Below the pieces are notes generated by a model. That model was not told the origin of the DNA, searched no databases, and was given only the letters and a program-made list of their open reading frames with translations. A DNA stretch of 64,000 nt from Branchiostoma floridae (Eukaryota > Chordata > Leptocardii > Amphioxiformes > Branchiostomatidae): assembly GCF_000003815.2 (NCBI RefSeq), contig NC_049987.1, forward strand, positions 16,758,564 through 16,822,563, written 5' to 3'. Made by a program: the position numbers and the translations under genes. How positions within the stretch are numbered: position 1 is the first letter of the stretch; every line of letters starts with the position of its first letter. Positions 24,701 to 35,600 of this stretch are shown here, in pieces.

Positions 24701-26623
24701 CTTATGACTTCTTTCTTTCTTGTGACGAAAGATTCAGAATGATCCAATAATGAAATGAAGAATTCAATAAAGAAAGAAAGGCAAGTTGGGGCAAGGAATA
24801 GATTAACTTATTATCATTGATTAAGTAGATAAATACCTGCAACAAGATGGAAGGAGGTAAGTGTCACTGTTTCTGAGCCATCTTCTGCGACTGAATCTCA
24901 GTACCAACTGCGACAACCTCGCCCGGTCGGTAGGAACCTGGATGATAGTAGAGACAAGAGTATAATATTGCAGGTAAGTACAGATTTATGATTTCTGCTA
25001 CACCAGAAAAACCCTTGGCACAATCTGACAAAGAATACACATTCTGGTTGCACAAATTTTTCACGTTAACAAAAATGCCATTAGTATTTTGAAAAATTTG
25101 GGCATAGGTTACCCGGCTGACCCATATCAGGGGGCACGGTGCCTCAAGTTCAACAAGTGAAAAAAATACAAAATGGTATTTTAGTCTTGGAACGAGGCAA
25201 GGGATGATTCACACCAACAGTAACGATGATATTGAAAATACAATTGAGATTTTCTTAAAAATTGGGCATACCCTGTAGGTACCTCAAGTTACCATGGTGC
25301 CTCAAGTTCAACAAGTGAAAAGAAATACTAGTAGTACACAACAGGCCAATCAATGATCCATATGTAAAATATGCTAAAGAAAGCAATAAACTAATAAGAA
25401 AAAATTACTAAGAAACATTTTACATACATGTAAGTTTCATGACTAAAACATGGATAAAGAAACACTGCATAGAAATTATATTGCTGGGATTGACTTGAGA
25501 AAAAATTGTTCAAAAGCACATTTTCTTCAACATGCCCCCCTCCCCCAAACACTACAAATTGTATCAAGTATTTTACCTTGAAATTCTTCATCCATAGCGT
25601 CAAAAAAGGTTCTATTTGTGCCGCTTCAGTCACATATCCTCCGTTCTGAGGGGCACGCGGCCCAAAATTTGGCGCCGCCCGGCCAAATCGGGGCGATCGT
25701 CGGGGAAAACAGCGTACGGCAGAGGGTTTTCGTGGTAGCGTTGAAATACCTAGTCAAACGTTCTTGAGACGTTTCGATGACGTCATTGCCTACTTATATA
25801 TTCACATGCAATGCATTGGTCTAATTAGGCATTTATTTCATCTTTATGAATAGGTAATGCAAATTATTATGCGAGATAATTCACTTGATTATATATTTAC
25901 TTCAATGGATTTGAAATATTACCATACGAACGCTTCATTCATTCGATGTAACCAGATGTTAAGAGGCTTTCAGTACCGACCACAACTGTTATCAAATGCG
26001 TAAAAGGGAGGTATAAAGATTGACGGGTATGTACTGTTAGTCGCCTAAGCCGTAAGTTTGTCCTCGAGAAAGAGAACTGGGAAGGGCCTTTGGAAGGGCC
26101 TTTGGAAGGGCTGGGTTAACATTGCTTGAACCATTGAACCATGGAACCATGGAACCATGGAACCAACCAAGAAAATAGTGGCCACAAGGCCATGCCGCCT
26201 GCGGCGGCAAGGCAAAAAAAATTATGGGTCTTAGTGGCAAATGTGCAGATGTTGACACACTGGCAGCACCAAATCCGTAGGTGTTTTGGGCACCTTTACA
26301 CAGATTAGCCTTTAGGCTCGGTGGGTGTCACTCCATCGTCATGGGGGGAGGGACATGGCGAATATCAAACTCGGAACCTACTGATTCCGATTCCAATGCT
26401 CTAGTTCTTTTGATAAACAAAAAAAATCCAAGCAGACACCCCGAGTAGAAAAATAATCTTGGAATTGTCATGAATCTGAAAATGGCAATTAAGTATAATT
26501 TTTACTAAGAATGTATTTTCATTTTCAGCTCTACCCTTGGATCACAAGTTCACCACCTTTAAGGACAGCAGTTCTGAATGGGCAGGGTTCCACCCAGGGA
26601 AACCCCGATCCCTTAGGAAGTAG
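15734..26623 (+). CDS. NT5DC1: 5'-nucleotidase domain-containing protein 1 (NT5DC1)
   Basis: HAD-superfamily protein of the purine 5'-nucleotidase-like (NT5DC) family, probably cytosolic; its substrate is not established. Exons: 15734-15835, 16472-16566, 16774-16845, 18755-18864, 19028-19113, 19307-19394, 19842-20016, 20390-20487, 20748-20866, 21352-21468, 22171-22209, 22993-23152, 26529-26623. All phases agree, giving 450 residues, close to the roughly 455 of the human protein. HAD motif I is DLDHTLCRYK near the N-terminus; conserved family landmarks are ENYFDMPGIVLCAR, TSSCSDYCDYI, DVIVTNSKKPGFFS and the motif VVYIGDSLRSDIFP. I chose ATG 15734 (context AAAATGG) because it matches the orthologue's start; an in-frame ATG at 15683 would add 17 residues. 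The penultimate-but-one exon is only 39 nt and basic (ATKRARHS). The last intron is 3.4 kb. Confidence 0.95.
17815..17914. other. Assembly gap (100 N) in NT5DC1 intron 3
   Basis: Exactly 100 N, a conventional gap of unknown size. It abuts a tandem repeat array, so collapsed repeats are the likely cause. Confidence 0.98.
17915..18609. repeat. Tandem repeat, period about 375 bp, two visible copies
   Basis: Copies start with TAAGCAGACATAAATAAAAC at 17915 and 18290 and share most of their length, including GGGGTTCCCCAAACAGCTGTC and an inner CATGACATTTCATGGAGG palindrome. More copies may be hidden in the adjacent gap. Confidence 0.85.
20140..20290 (+). mobile_element. tRNA-derived SINE
   Basis: A box-like TCCAGTGGTTAGTCGCC and B box-like GAGCTGGAATCCC at tRNA spacing, in NT5DC1 intron 7. 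The cloverleaf is imperfect and the segment is embedded in other repeat-like text, so it reads as a SINE head rather than a tRNA gene. Confidence 0.5.
22367..22470. repeat. 52-bp direct duplication
   Basis: Two adjacent copies of a 52-bp unit beginning ATTTCTAATGTTAAACC and ending GTCTAAGCATAG, identical by eye. It lies in NT5DC1 intron 11. A recent slippage-type duplication. Confidence 0.85.
24168..24246. repeat. 38-bp direct duplication
   Basis: Two adjacent copies of a unit beginning TGTACTAATAACTAAATTT, in the last NT5DC1 intron. Confidence 0.8.
24483..25595 (-). CDS. Possible small antisense gene nested in NT5DC1 intron 12
   Basis: I do not recognise a product. An ATG at 25595 opens MDEEFQ and splices at a good donor (GTAAAA) at 25576. 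An acceptor at 24938 then gives GSYRPGEVVAVGTEIQSQKM in matching phase. A third open segment, 24483-24572, follows a strong acceptor (TTTTTCAG) and reads VECRLHQVPDVADIRLESGA before a stop, but its phase does not fit the only donor I see after exon 2, so an intermediate exon is probably missing (24620-24750 is open and Ser/His-rich). A GC- and CpG-rich patch at 25640-25760 directly upstream of the ATG looks promoter-like, unlike the AT-rich intron around it. Noise or a decayed gene remains possible. Confidence 0.3.
26084..26165. repeat. Short tandem repeats (GGAAGGGCCTTT; ACCATGGA)
   Basis: Three GGAAGGGC-type units followed by several ACCATGGA units. Simple sequence in the last NT5DC1 intron. 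Confidence 0.75.
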
Positions 26624-27060
26624 ACACAGGAAACCCACATATCAAAGGAAGTACTAGTAAGCATGTGTCACGTACATAAACCCACATTTCTGAGAAAATT
26701 GAACCCAGGAAGATCCATGTTTCTGAGGAGGCAGACCTAGGAAAACCCTCTTATTAACTAATTATGTAAATCCACATTTCTGAGAATATAAACTCAAGAA
26801 TATCCATATTTCTGAGAAAACAGACCTAGAAAAGCCTACAGAAATAAGGATTCCAAAGTAGATCTATCGAACCCACATCTCTGAAGATATAGACTCAGGA
26901 AACTGTAAGGAATTCTGGAAGTAGACCCAAGAAACTCTGTCCTCTAAAGAGTGGAAAACACACTGTGAGGAAACCCTACATGAGTAAATATACCCATGAA
27001 AACCTACATCCTTGAGGAAGTACATGTAGACCCAGGATAATTAAACGCCGATTTCTGAAC
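26585..27060. repeat. Decayed minisatellite, unit about 33 bp, overlapping NT5DC1 C-terminus and 3' UTR
   Basis: About a dozen diverged units with consensus near GACCCAGGAAAACCCACATT followed by TCTGAGGAAGTA. The first unit is coding: it holds the last ten codons and the stop of NT5DC1. Confidence 0.65.
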
Positions 27061-29679
27061 AGGGAAAACATTGATCATCACAGTAACAGCAAAATACACC
27101 ACTTGGCCTTCCTTCTCAATTTCCACTCATTGCTGTTGAGACAATTTTAAGAAACAATACTGTAGTTAAAAATAGGTACAAGATGGGATTGGTCATAACC
27201 ATCTAATTATAGGTATGGTGAGATCTAAATCAGGAGTTTGAACAAATAATTTCCATTTCACAACATTCTTGCATATGCTGAATATTCAAAAGTTTGGCCA
27301 GATATGTGCAACCAGGCTTGTTAACAACAGCACATTCAACTACCTCACGAATCATACCTCTCAAATTTGACAACTTTGTTGATAATTTAGAAATTTACAC
27401 TTGAAAACATTGCATCTACTTTTTGTTATTTCACATGTCAGAGTGTACAAAAAGTTTCTTAAATGTTTTTTTTATTTTGGTCTAACTTATATTTGAATTC
27501 CATTCAAATATTATTCCATTGGCTTACCATGTCAAAACCTCAACAAACATTGTATATGATATTGCTGTTTTATTTTGTTAGAAGTAGCTTGAAAGTACAC
27601 CTTCCTTGTTTGACTGCTGTTTGGAATGATATAGATTTAGCTATTTAAACAAAGAAAGAGATGTGCAAAACTTTTAAGCGTGGTAGTTTTATTTTTAGGA
27701 TATGACTTGATGTGGAATACAATGTAGTATGTATTATGCCTAAAATAGGCTTAAACCTGAATTCTATTGAATTCATATTGTAGGATAGACAGTCTAGTAT
27801 TTAAGTAATTTATTTTTCCTATCCCTTTTGCAAGGGCTATTTAAGAATGCTTGTTTTAGGCTTAAATGATTTGTGATTGTGTAGGCCATGCCAATTTGAA
27901 GACTTTGTTCTCAGCATCAACCGAAAATATTTGACCAATGCAGCTTGTCAATGCGCGTTTTTATTAGTAATAGTAACAGGAACAAAACATGGAAAAAGTA
28001 ATTCTGCAAAATACATGATTAAATTACAGTCAAACCTGCCCAAGACGACCACCCGGGGGACCGGGCAAAAGCGGTCGAATTTGGTCAGATGGTCGGTTAG
28101 AAGAGTATCGGACTCACAACATGCCCGATGCATAGTTTAAATGGTTTCCGTTGTGTTTAATGGCAAATAGCAAGCACACGCACATGCATCTGCCGCCATC
28201 TTTATTTTGAACATAACATAGTAATGGTAGTAAAAATCAGATGCAAACTGGCCGAATTCGGCACAAAATCACGCTACTTATCATTGAAAATCGATGACTT
28301 CTCAAGATTAGAAAATAATGCGGTCGTTATGGGCATGGATTTGGTCCCAATTTTTGGCGGCCGCGTTGGCCAGGTGGTCGTTGTGAAGAGGTCACTTAAT
28401 GCTTACGTCAATGGGGAAAATTTTCGGGACCGCGAAAAAGCGGTCATAATGCCAAGGTGGTCGCTAGGAAGAGGTGGTCGCTTGGGAAGGTCTGACTGTA
28501 TTTACACAAAAAAGGTGCAGATACATTTGTAGTGATTTTTCTCAAATTAAACATCAAATCTTGCTGAAATATGAAATCTATAAAACTACCTGGAGGGTGT
28601 TCAGCTTGCCTTCAAAATCAGTGTAAAATCAAGATTGGATGGCACACATATCAATTTTTTTAAGTGATTGTAATTAGGAGATACCTCTTATAGTAATAAT
28701 GTATATTTGTGTGTACTAAACCGTATTTGACAGTATTGCACTTGAGAAGTAATGGAAGTAGGACATGTGTGCAATTAGTGTAACATGTGTGCAATTAGTG
28801 TAACAAGTAATTGAAGTATACTAGTAGGGCTTAGTTTTATATCCTATAATCTAAATTTGAATTGACACCACAGTCCTCAACCAAACCCACTTCTTATGTA
28901 ATTTGTTGTGGGTTTCACTTTATGGCCAGTTTTGATGACCACTTGTGTGTAAATGATTAATACAATTAATTGTGTGTTTGCCATATTAATTCTATTGCTT
29001 GATTTAGGTAGATGACAGATCCAAGCTGTCATGTCAGGCACTTTTAGTACTAACTCATGTTTCTTTGGTAAAATGTCACATTTGTCTGTGCTTACATTTA
29101 TTCCATTTTCTTCAGTGTGTGATAAAACAGTTGCAGTGCAAAAATGACTTAATTTTTCCATTTACAGATTTGAATACATAAATCTGCACTAATTGTACGT
29201 AGAGACCCATACATCGCATGCTTTTCCCTCTGCATATTTTTGTGAGTCTCTGATTGAGATGTAACTTAGTGTCATTTAGAATTAATTTGTAGCTAAAATT
29301 GTGCATCTTAAATTAAAAGTGCTAACACAGGAAGTGCAACCAAGCAAACTGTCAATTGTGTCTGTCTTATTTTCATTCATTGTATCATATTTGTAAATTG
29401 TTGATTTCTCAAAATTAATACATCATCAAGGTATGCCTGATAAAAATTCTTGTAAATTTTTGCATATTGCCCAGTTGCAACATGCAAAGTGGAGATACTT
29501 GATAAAGACTGGCATTCAGGCTACCAAAAGGCACATAGACCTATCAGTTATACTGAGTAGACCATGACATCCTACTAGTATATTAGACTAGACTTAAAAA
29601 CTTGCTTATTTCAGAGTACAAAAATTAGCTAGTAAATCTTGCTCCCTGAGTGATCATAGATAAGTCTATCTGGAAAGCT
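26624..29679. other. Convergent intergenic region between NT5DC1 and the aminotransferase
   Basis: Holds the NT5DC1 3' UTR minisatellite, a MITE at 28026-28500, a 21-bp duplication (ACATGTGTGCAATTAGTGTA) at about 28764-28806 and AT-rich sequence. No gene was found. The 3' ends of both flanking genes must lie here, but no polyadenylation signal can be assigned with confidence. Confidence 0.6.
28026..28500. mobile_element. MITE of the CAGTCAAACCTG terminal-repeat type
   Basis: Left end ACAGTCAAACCTGCCCAAG with GACGACCACC; right end GGTGGTCGCTTGGGAAGG with TCTGACTGTA, an imperfect inverted pair. The interior keeps further GGTCG/CGACC blocks in both orientations. Single ends of the same type occur near 32466, 55340 and 58855. 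Confidence 0.75.
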
Positions 29680-32600
29680 CTACTGCAGTTCAGATTGAAG
29701 TTGTAAGATGGCATCTCCCAACGTCTCATAATCAGCAAGTTCGTTGTAGATGTGGGCAGATATCCTGACATACAGCTCCCCCTGCACTGCCTTCAGTGGC
29801 ACCTAGGGGGAGTCAGTACAATGGGCAATGCTGTTAGACCAATAGAGTGTACCAGTTCAACAATGTTCAGTATAAAAATATGTGGAACTGTCTATTCTTG
29901 TACCTGTGCATAAAAATGTCTGACTAAAAGGCAAACATGTATTAACACTTCTTGCTATGTAATTTTTTATGATTAAAAGTCTGCTGAAACATTGACAACA
30001 GCAAAAGAAATTGATTTTGGTCAAAATTAAAAGGTTTTGGTGAGGCTAGAGTTTGAACAATTACATTATTTAAGGGATATGACAAGTTGAATATACAATG
30101 TACCTCAATGTTAAACCTGTGGTACAGTTGGTTCTGTATCTTCTCAGCCAGGTCATAGGTCGCAGCAGCGCCACCATGGAAGGCAGGAGGTAACTGCACC
30201 AGCGCCATGGAGGCTGGCAGAACAAAATAACAGGCATTAGGACCTTTTTAGTCACCTTTTCCTACAAAACAACACATAAACCAACTACCGATATACATGC
30301 ATCAATTCAGCACCAAAAAGTTACTTAATATGTACGTTTATGTTAACATTAACGAATGAGGACGGGCAAACTGTAAAATACATTAAGATAACTCAGGGGT
30401 ATACATCTGACTCATAATTGATATACATGTATACAGATTTATGTCATACAAAAAAAAAACAAAGCAAAAGACCGGTGCAATGCGGGTAGAGTGTCTGCCT
30501 AGCATTTGGTTGTGAGTTTGATCCCCGGGCAACTCATGTGATACTCGGCACATGCTGCTTTCTCTGCTTTAACACTCAGCATTTGGGAAAGAGTATGGAA
30601 GTTGAACAAACACACAACTACCAATGAACTAGCCCTCTGCTGTAGTGATTGCACATAGCTGTGTGGCCCAAAGGCTACAGAAACAGACATGGGCGCCACC
30701 CTATGTGCCATCAGGATTTTGACTAAGAAGGAATACGTATTTCAAACATAGGACCCACCGAACATGCTGAGAGGTGCCAGTAGTCTGGTGTGCCATTTCT
30801 CCATCAGTAGTTGTGCTGCCTGTGACACCAGGTCATGTATGTACGTCTGAATCCTCTCTGGTCCCACACACTGCCAGAAATCCAACACAGTGTGGAGAGA
30901 CAACAGAGAACTGTAGTCCTTCATACCTGAGGGAACATATCAGCATTAAGTGTTAAAATTTAAAAAAAAAACATTACCGGTATATCTTTACCCATACATA
31001 CATGTAGGACAGGAGGTAAAAAATTGTAAAAGAAAGTTAGGTGTATTTCATGTTGCCACTCCACTAAAAGTCAAACTTATTCTAGTACTTGTTGTGTCAC
31101 TAAAACATCATGCAAAAGATGACAATTACACTAGATTACTGTTACATTTGTACTATTGGTAACAGTTTGTTTTTTATTGTTTGCAAACATATGAACATCG
31201 CTGTTCCATTTTTTTTACTTATTTCTTGGCTAGTCATTTTTAGAAAGATTTTGCTTTCTAAAAATCAGAAATACCTAAAATGTCAAATTTTTAAAAATCT
31301 GAAATATTTCTTAAAAATCAAGACTGCACTGTTGTCGATCATGTAAAACAGAAGAAAAACAAGATATTAAAAAAAATAAGGGAAGGGGGTATTGCTTAAT
31401 TGCCATCTTGACCCAAATTTGTTTTTCCAACACAAAACCTGACCTGGGAAGGCAAACTCAGCGTTGAACCCCGCCCCGTGACCGTGGGACACCACCAGCG
31501 GGCGTGTCGTCTCCTGTAGATCTCTCCTCACATACAGCAGGGCCACGCCCTTCGGACAGCAGAACCACTTGTGGGCATTGGTCACATAGTAGTCTGGGTT
31601 CAATGACCTAGAGAACACAGGGGAATGACAAAAAGATTCATGATTCACTCTATCTATCTCTCTGAACTGCCACCAAGCAATGTAAAGGTTAGAAGAAAAA
31701 ATTTTCAATGCGGCCTGTTTACAATGCAGGGCTCGAAATACTGGGTGCATGTGCACCCAAAATTGGAACTGTGCACCCAATTATTTTCAGTGGGTGCACA
31801 GGGTGCACCCAAATATTTTCTTAGGTTTATGTATGAAAAGATATCAAGTATACTAGTATACATCATGTTCTTGACATCTAAGTGTTAGACAGATAATAAA
31901 GATGTCTGTCATGTTACTTGTTTAAGAATTTGATAGCTTGTAACTAAGTTTTGTTATTAGGTTTTTTTTTACATTTTACTTAAATTTAAGTGGTGCACCC
32001 AAAACCTTTTTGGTGCACCCAATCTTTTAAGCTGGGTGCACCAGTGCACCTAATCCCAAAAATGAATTTCGAGCCCTGCAATGTCATAACGAAGCTGGCT
32101 GCTGTTACTCATCTGACAGAAACACTGTGCAGCTAAACTATCAATACCTAAATAACCAATCCTGGTCAATGACCAAGGTGACTATATGATCATTTAGTAA
32201 TACACACAATGTCATGGCTGACCTGATGTTGATTGGGAGAGCTCCAAGTGCATGTGCTCCATCTATTAACACTGGAACTCCTCTGTGGAAAGGAATTATA
32301 GAAATTAACAAGATAATCATTACAGCCCTGGCTGTTTGTAAGCAGCTGAAAAACAAATTAAAAAAAAATCATTACAGCAGTTTTCAAACATTATACACTG
32401 TCGTCAAGTTTTTCAAACTCACAGCCTAAACCTGAGTATAAATATGCATTAAATTTTGCAATATAGTCAAACCTGTATCAGTGACAATCTCTATACATGA
32501 GGACAACTGTCTAATGGCCCCTTAGAAGATATTTTTTTCTATTAAGACAAGCATTAGGAGCATTTTCTATAGTGATCACCTGTCCATGCACAATAGACTA

Positions 32601-35600
32601 GATTTTATCGGTCCCCGTGAATTGTCTTTTTGGTCAGTTCAGACTTGAAATACATGACATTGTATGTTCTGCTTATTTAATTTCCATCTGCTTAATAAAA
32701 TCATGTCAACACAGCAGCATAATAATATCATTCGAGTATTGTCAAAACTTGACTGTTGTCTGACCTGTCATGACAGATGTCAATAATCTCCTTGAGTGGG
32801 TTGATGTAGGGGGTGTTACTGGGGATGTGGTCAAACACTGCCAGCCGTGTGCCTGGTCTCAGGGTGTCTCGTACTAATGTAACAATCTGGAACAATCACA
32901 TGAAGGGGGTGTTACTGGGGATGTGGTCCAACACTGCCAGTCGTGTGCCTGGTCTCAGGGTGTCTCGTACTAATGTTACAATCTGGAACAATCACATGAA
33001 GGGGGTGTTACTGGGGATGTGGTCCAACACTGCCAGTCGTGTGCCTGGTCTCAGGGTGTCTCGTACTAATGTTACAATCTGGAACAATCACAACTAGTAA
33101 ATATGATGTCTTACAAGTTACATGATAAGTTATTCACATTCCTGTGTCTGAATACAAGTTTTAAGGAACTTGATAACAGGAAAATACAATTTTGACTAAA
33201 TATTTAGATCTTGCAGTTTTCATAATGACAAAAGATTGATTGTTATTCAAAAAAGATAATGGCACGTTTAACCAAGGAGCTTTCCACCAGTGATTGCATG
33301 AACTCTTATTACCAAGTATATTGTTAAGTTCGTAGAATTTTAAGATGTATTCTGTTTCCAGTCAATCATACGAAAGTTACTGACAGGTACTTTTGTTGTG
33401 TCATAAAATAAGCATCTTTAAGCTTATTAGTCAGGATCAACATCCTCTCAGAGTCAGATGGGAGGTAATGCTGGAAGTAGAGCTACATTAGACACCTCTG
33501 AAGCATAAAGTTTAATTTAAATGCACCACCACACTTACTGAAAATTCAGAGTCTCTCATGGTGTAAATGGATCAAACCCTACGGTCTGGCCTTATAAAGA
33601 TACTGTACGATACTTAAAGTGCAACACCCTTTCAGGTTTACCGGTTATACACAACGAACAAGCAAGTTTTCACCTGTTCTGGACCTTCCAGAGGAAACTT
33701 GACCATCTCCTCCTGTATGGTGACGCCCGTCTCATCACGTACGTGTGACAACAGTTTCTTCACCGCGCCGTACGTGACACTGAGGCAGTAGATCACGTCT
33801 CCGGGGCTGAACTTCTGACTCTTGATCACAGCATTGGTGCCGGTGGACGCGTTGGTTACCAAGGCGATGTCTCTGGGGTCTGCTCCTGATAACAAAAAAA
33901 TGTAATACAGTTTACTAAAGAAGAGACCAAGACATTTAAAACAGTGTATATTACAATGGAAATGCTCATTTCACAGTGTCATAAAGAATAGGTCACTGCA
34001 CAAATAAAATCATCACAAACATTTCAAGATTTTACACATTAGTTGTACCAAGATGCACTGTCCAGTTTTTCTATTGTTTTTTTTTTTTAAATTAAAGAGG
34101 CCCTCTGCTTCTTTTAGAAGTTTCGATTCTTTGAATGCTGTTATAGTGAAAGTGATATTGATCCAATTTAGATCACTGAAGAGTTATCCTTCCACTGGTC
34201 GAGACAAAGATGACAGATGTTATATAATTATATACATTGTACAGGTTCATAGTACCAGCCACAAGCAAAATGAACAGTGGACCATGGCTTAACGTCCTGT
34301 CCTAAAGCCCCCTTTACAAATCAAGAATTTAGCTCAGCCGAGTTGTCAGCGAGCTGTAAGTTACGAGGAGGTATGATCCTGATGCCGACGAAGAAACTCT
34401 GCCATTTGTTCGTGGGCATCAGGGTCATGCCTCCTCGTAATTTAGAGCTCGCTGACAACTCGGCCGAGCTAAATTCTTGATTTGTAAAGGGGGCTTATGG
34501 GCTGCAAGCCTTTCCAGTACCATGCATATCAGCTGAGTGACACAGCTGCGAGCTAGGATCAAACTCATGGCTTCTACATGTAGTTCCAGAGGCATAGGCA
34601 TTAAACACTAGACTATGATCGCTCCATAAGCATTGTTTCCAATCATAAAAAGATGGCTAATCAAAGTATTGTAAGGTTACAAACCTACAAACTGTGCCGC
34701 CCTGCGGCTGACCCACACCAGGTGAGGTAACACCTGTCTGTCAAAGAAACGGAGCGGCTGTCGTTCCACATGTACCTGCCATTTCTGTGGAAAGGTGTTC
34801 AACACATTAGTACATTACAAACGTACCTGCACTTTGTATACATTAATATTAGGTACTTAACTCCACTGTTTAATCAAATTCCACATTCTATCAATAGCAG
34901 CTCATTCACTCTGTGATACACATTCCCAAGTGCTATATATTGTTTTCTCAGCTAACCAACTACCATTCGTGTCTTCTTTGAAAGCAATACTGTAAAATGC
35001 AGAATGTTCGCAGTGGCTTTATGTTCGCGGTTTTCATGGTGACCTCTTCATCGCGAACTTAAAACCACCGTGAACATTTTTCCATTTATAGTATAACTTA
35101 CTATAAGACTGCAGTCTATGGCGCTACCGCAAACTTAAAACCACAGCGAACACTCCATTTTCTCGCTACCACAAAAGTAAATCAAATTCCCCATGAACTT
35201 AAATGCATTAACAGTACATGCTCTCTGTCCAAGTAAGACAGAACACCTGCATTACATTTCTCTGCCTCCAGGGGGCACAATTACAACTAGTAGAGAAATC
35301 ACCATGGCAACATCCAGGGCATCCTTCAGGGCAGCACCAAAGGCTCCATGGTTCAGGAAGGTACAGTCTTCCTACAACAAGAATTTTTACATCAAAAGCT
35401 ATTATCATAAATTTAAAGATTTATTTTGTATTTCTATTTAGCAATAGTAGTTATATTGTTGACCGCACATTATGTCAATTAAGCTTATACAATGCAATGT
35501 CCGTTAAACTATTTTGCATTCCAGACTGTGTTTATGACTTTGTAAAAGCACATCACACTTACCTCTAATAAAAAGTGTTTTTTTCTCATCTCTTTCCCAA

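Noticed and set aside
32813-33097. Plus-strand 94-residue frame with three identical repeats
   Set aside because: Antisense shadow of the 96-bp tandem triplication; the minus strand holds the real exon.
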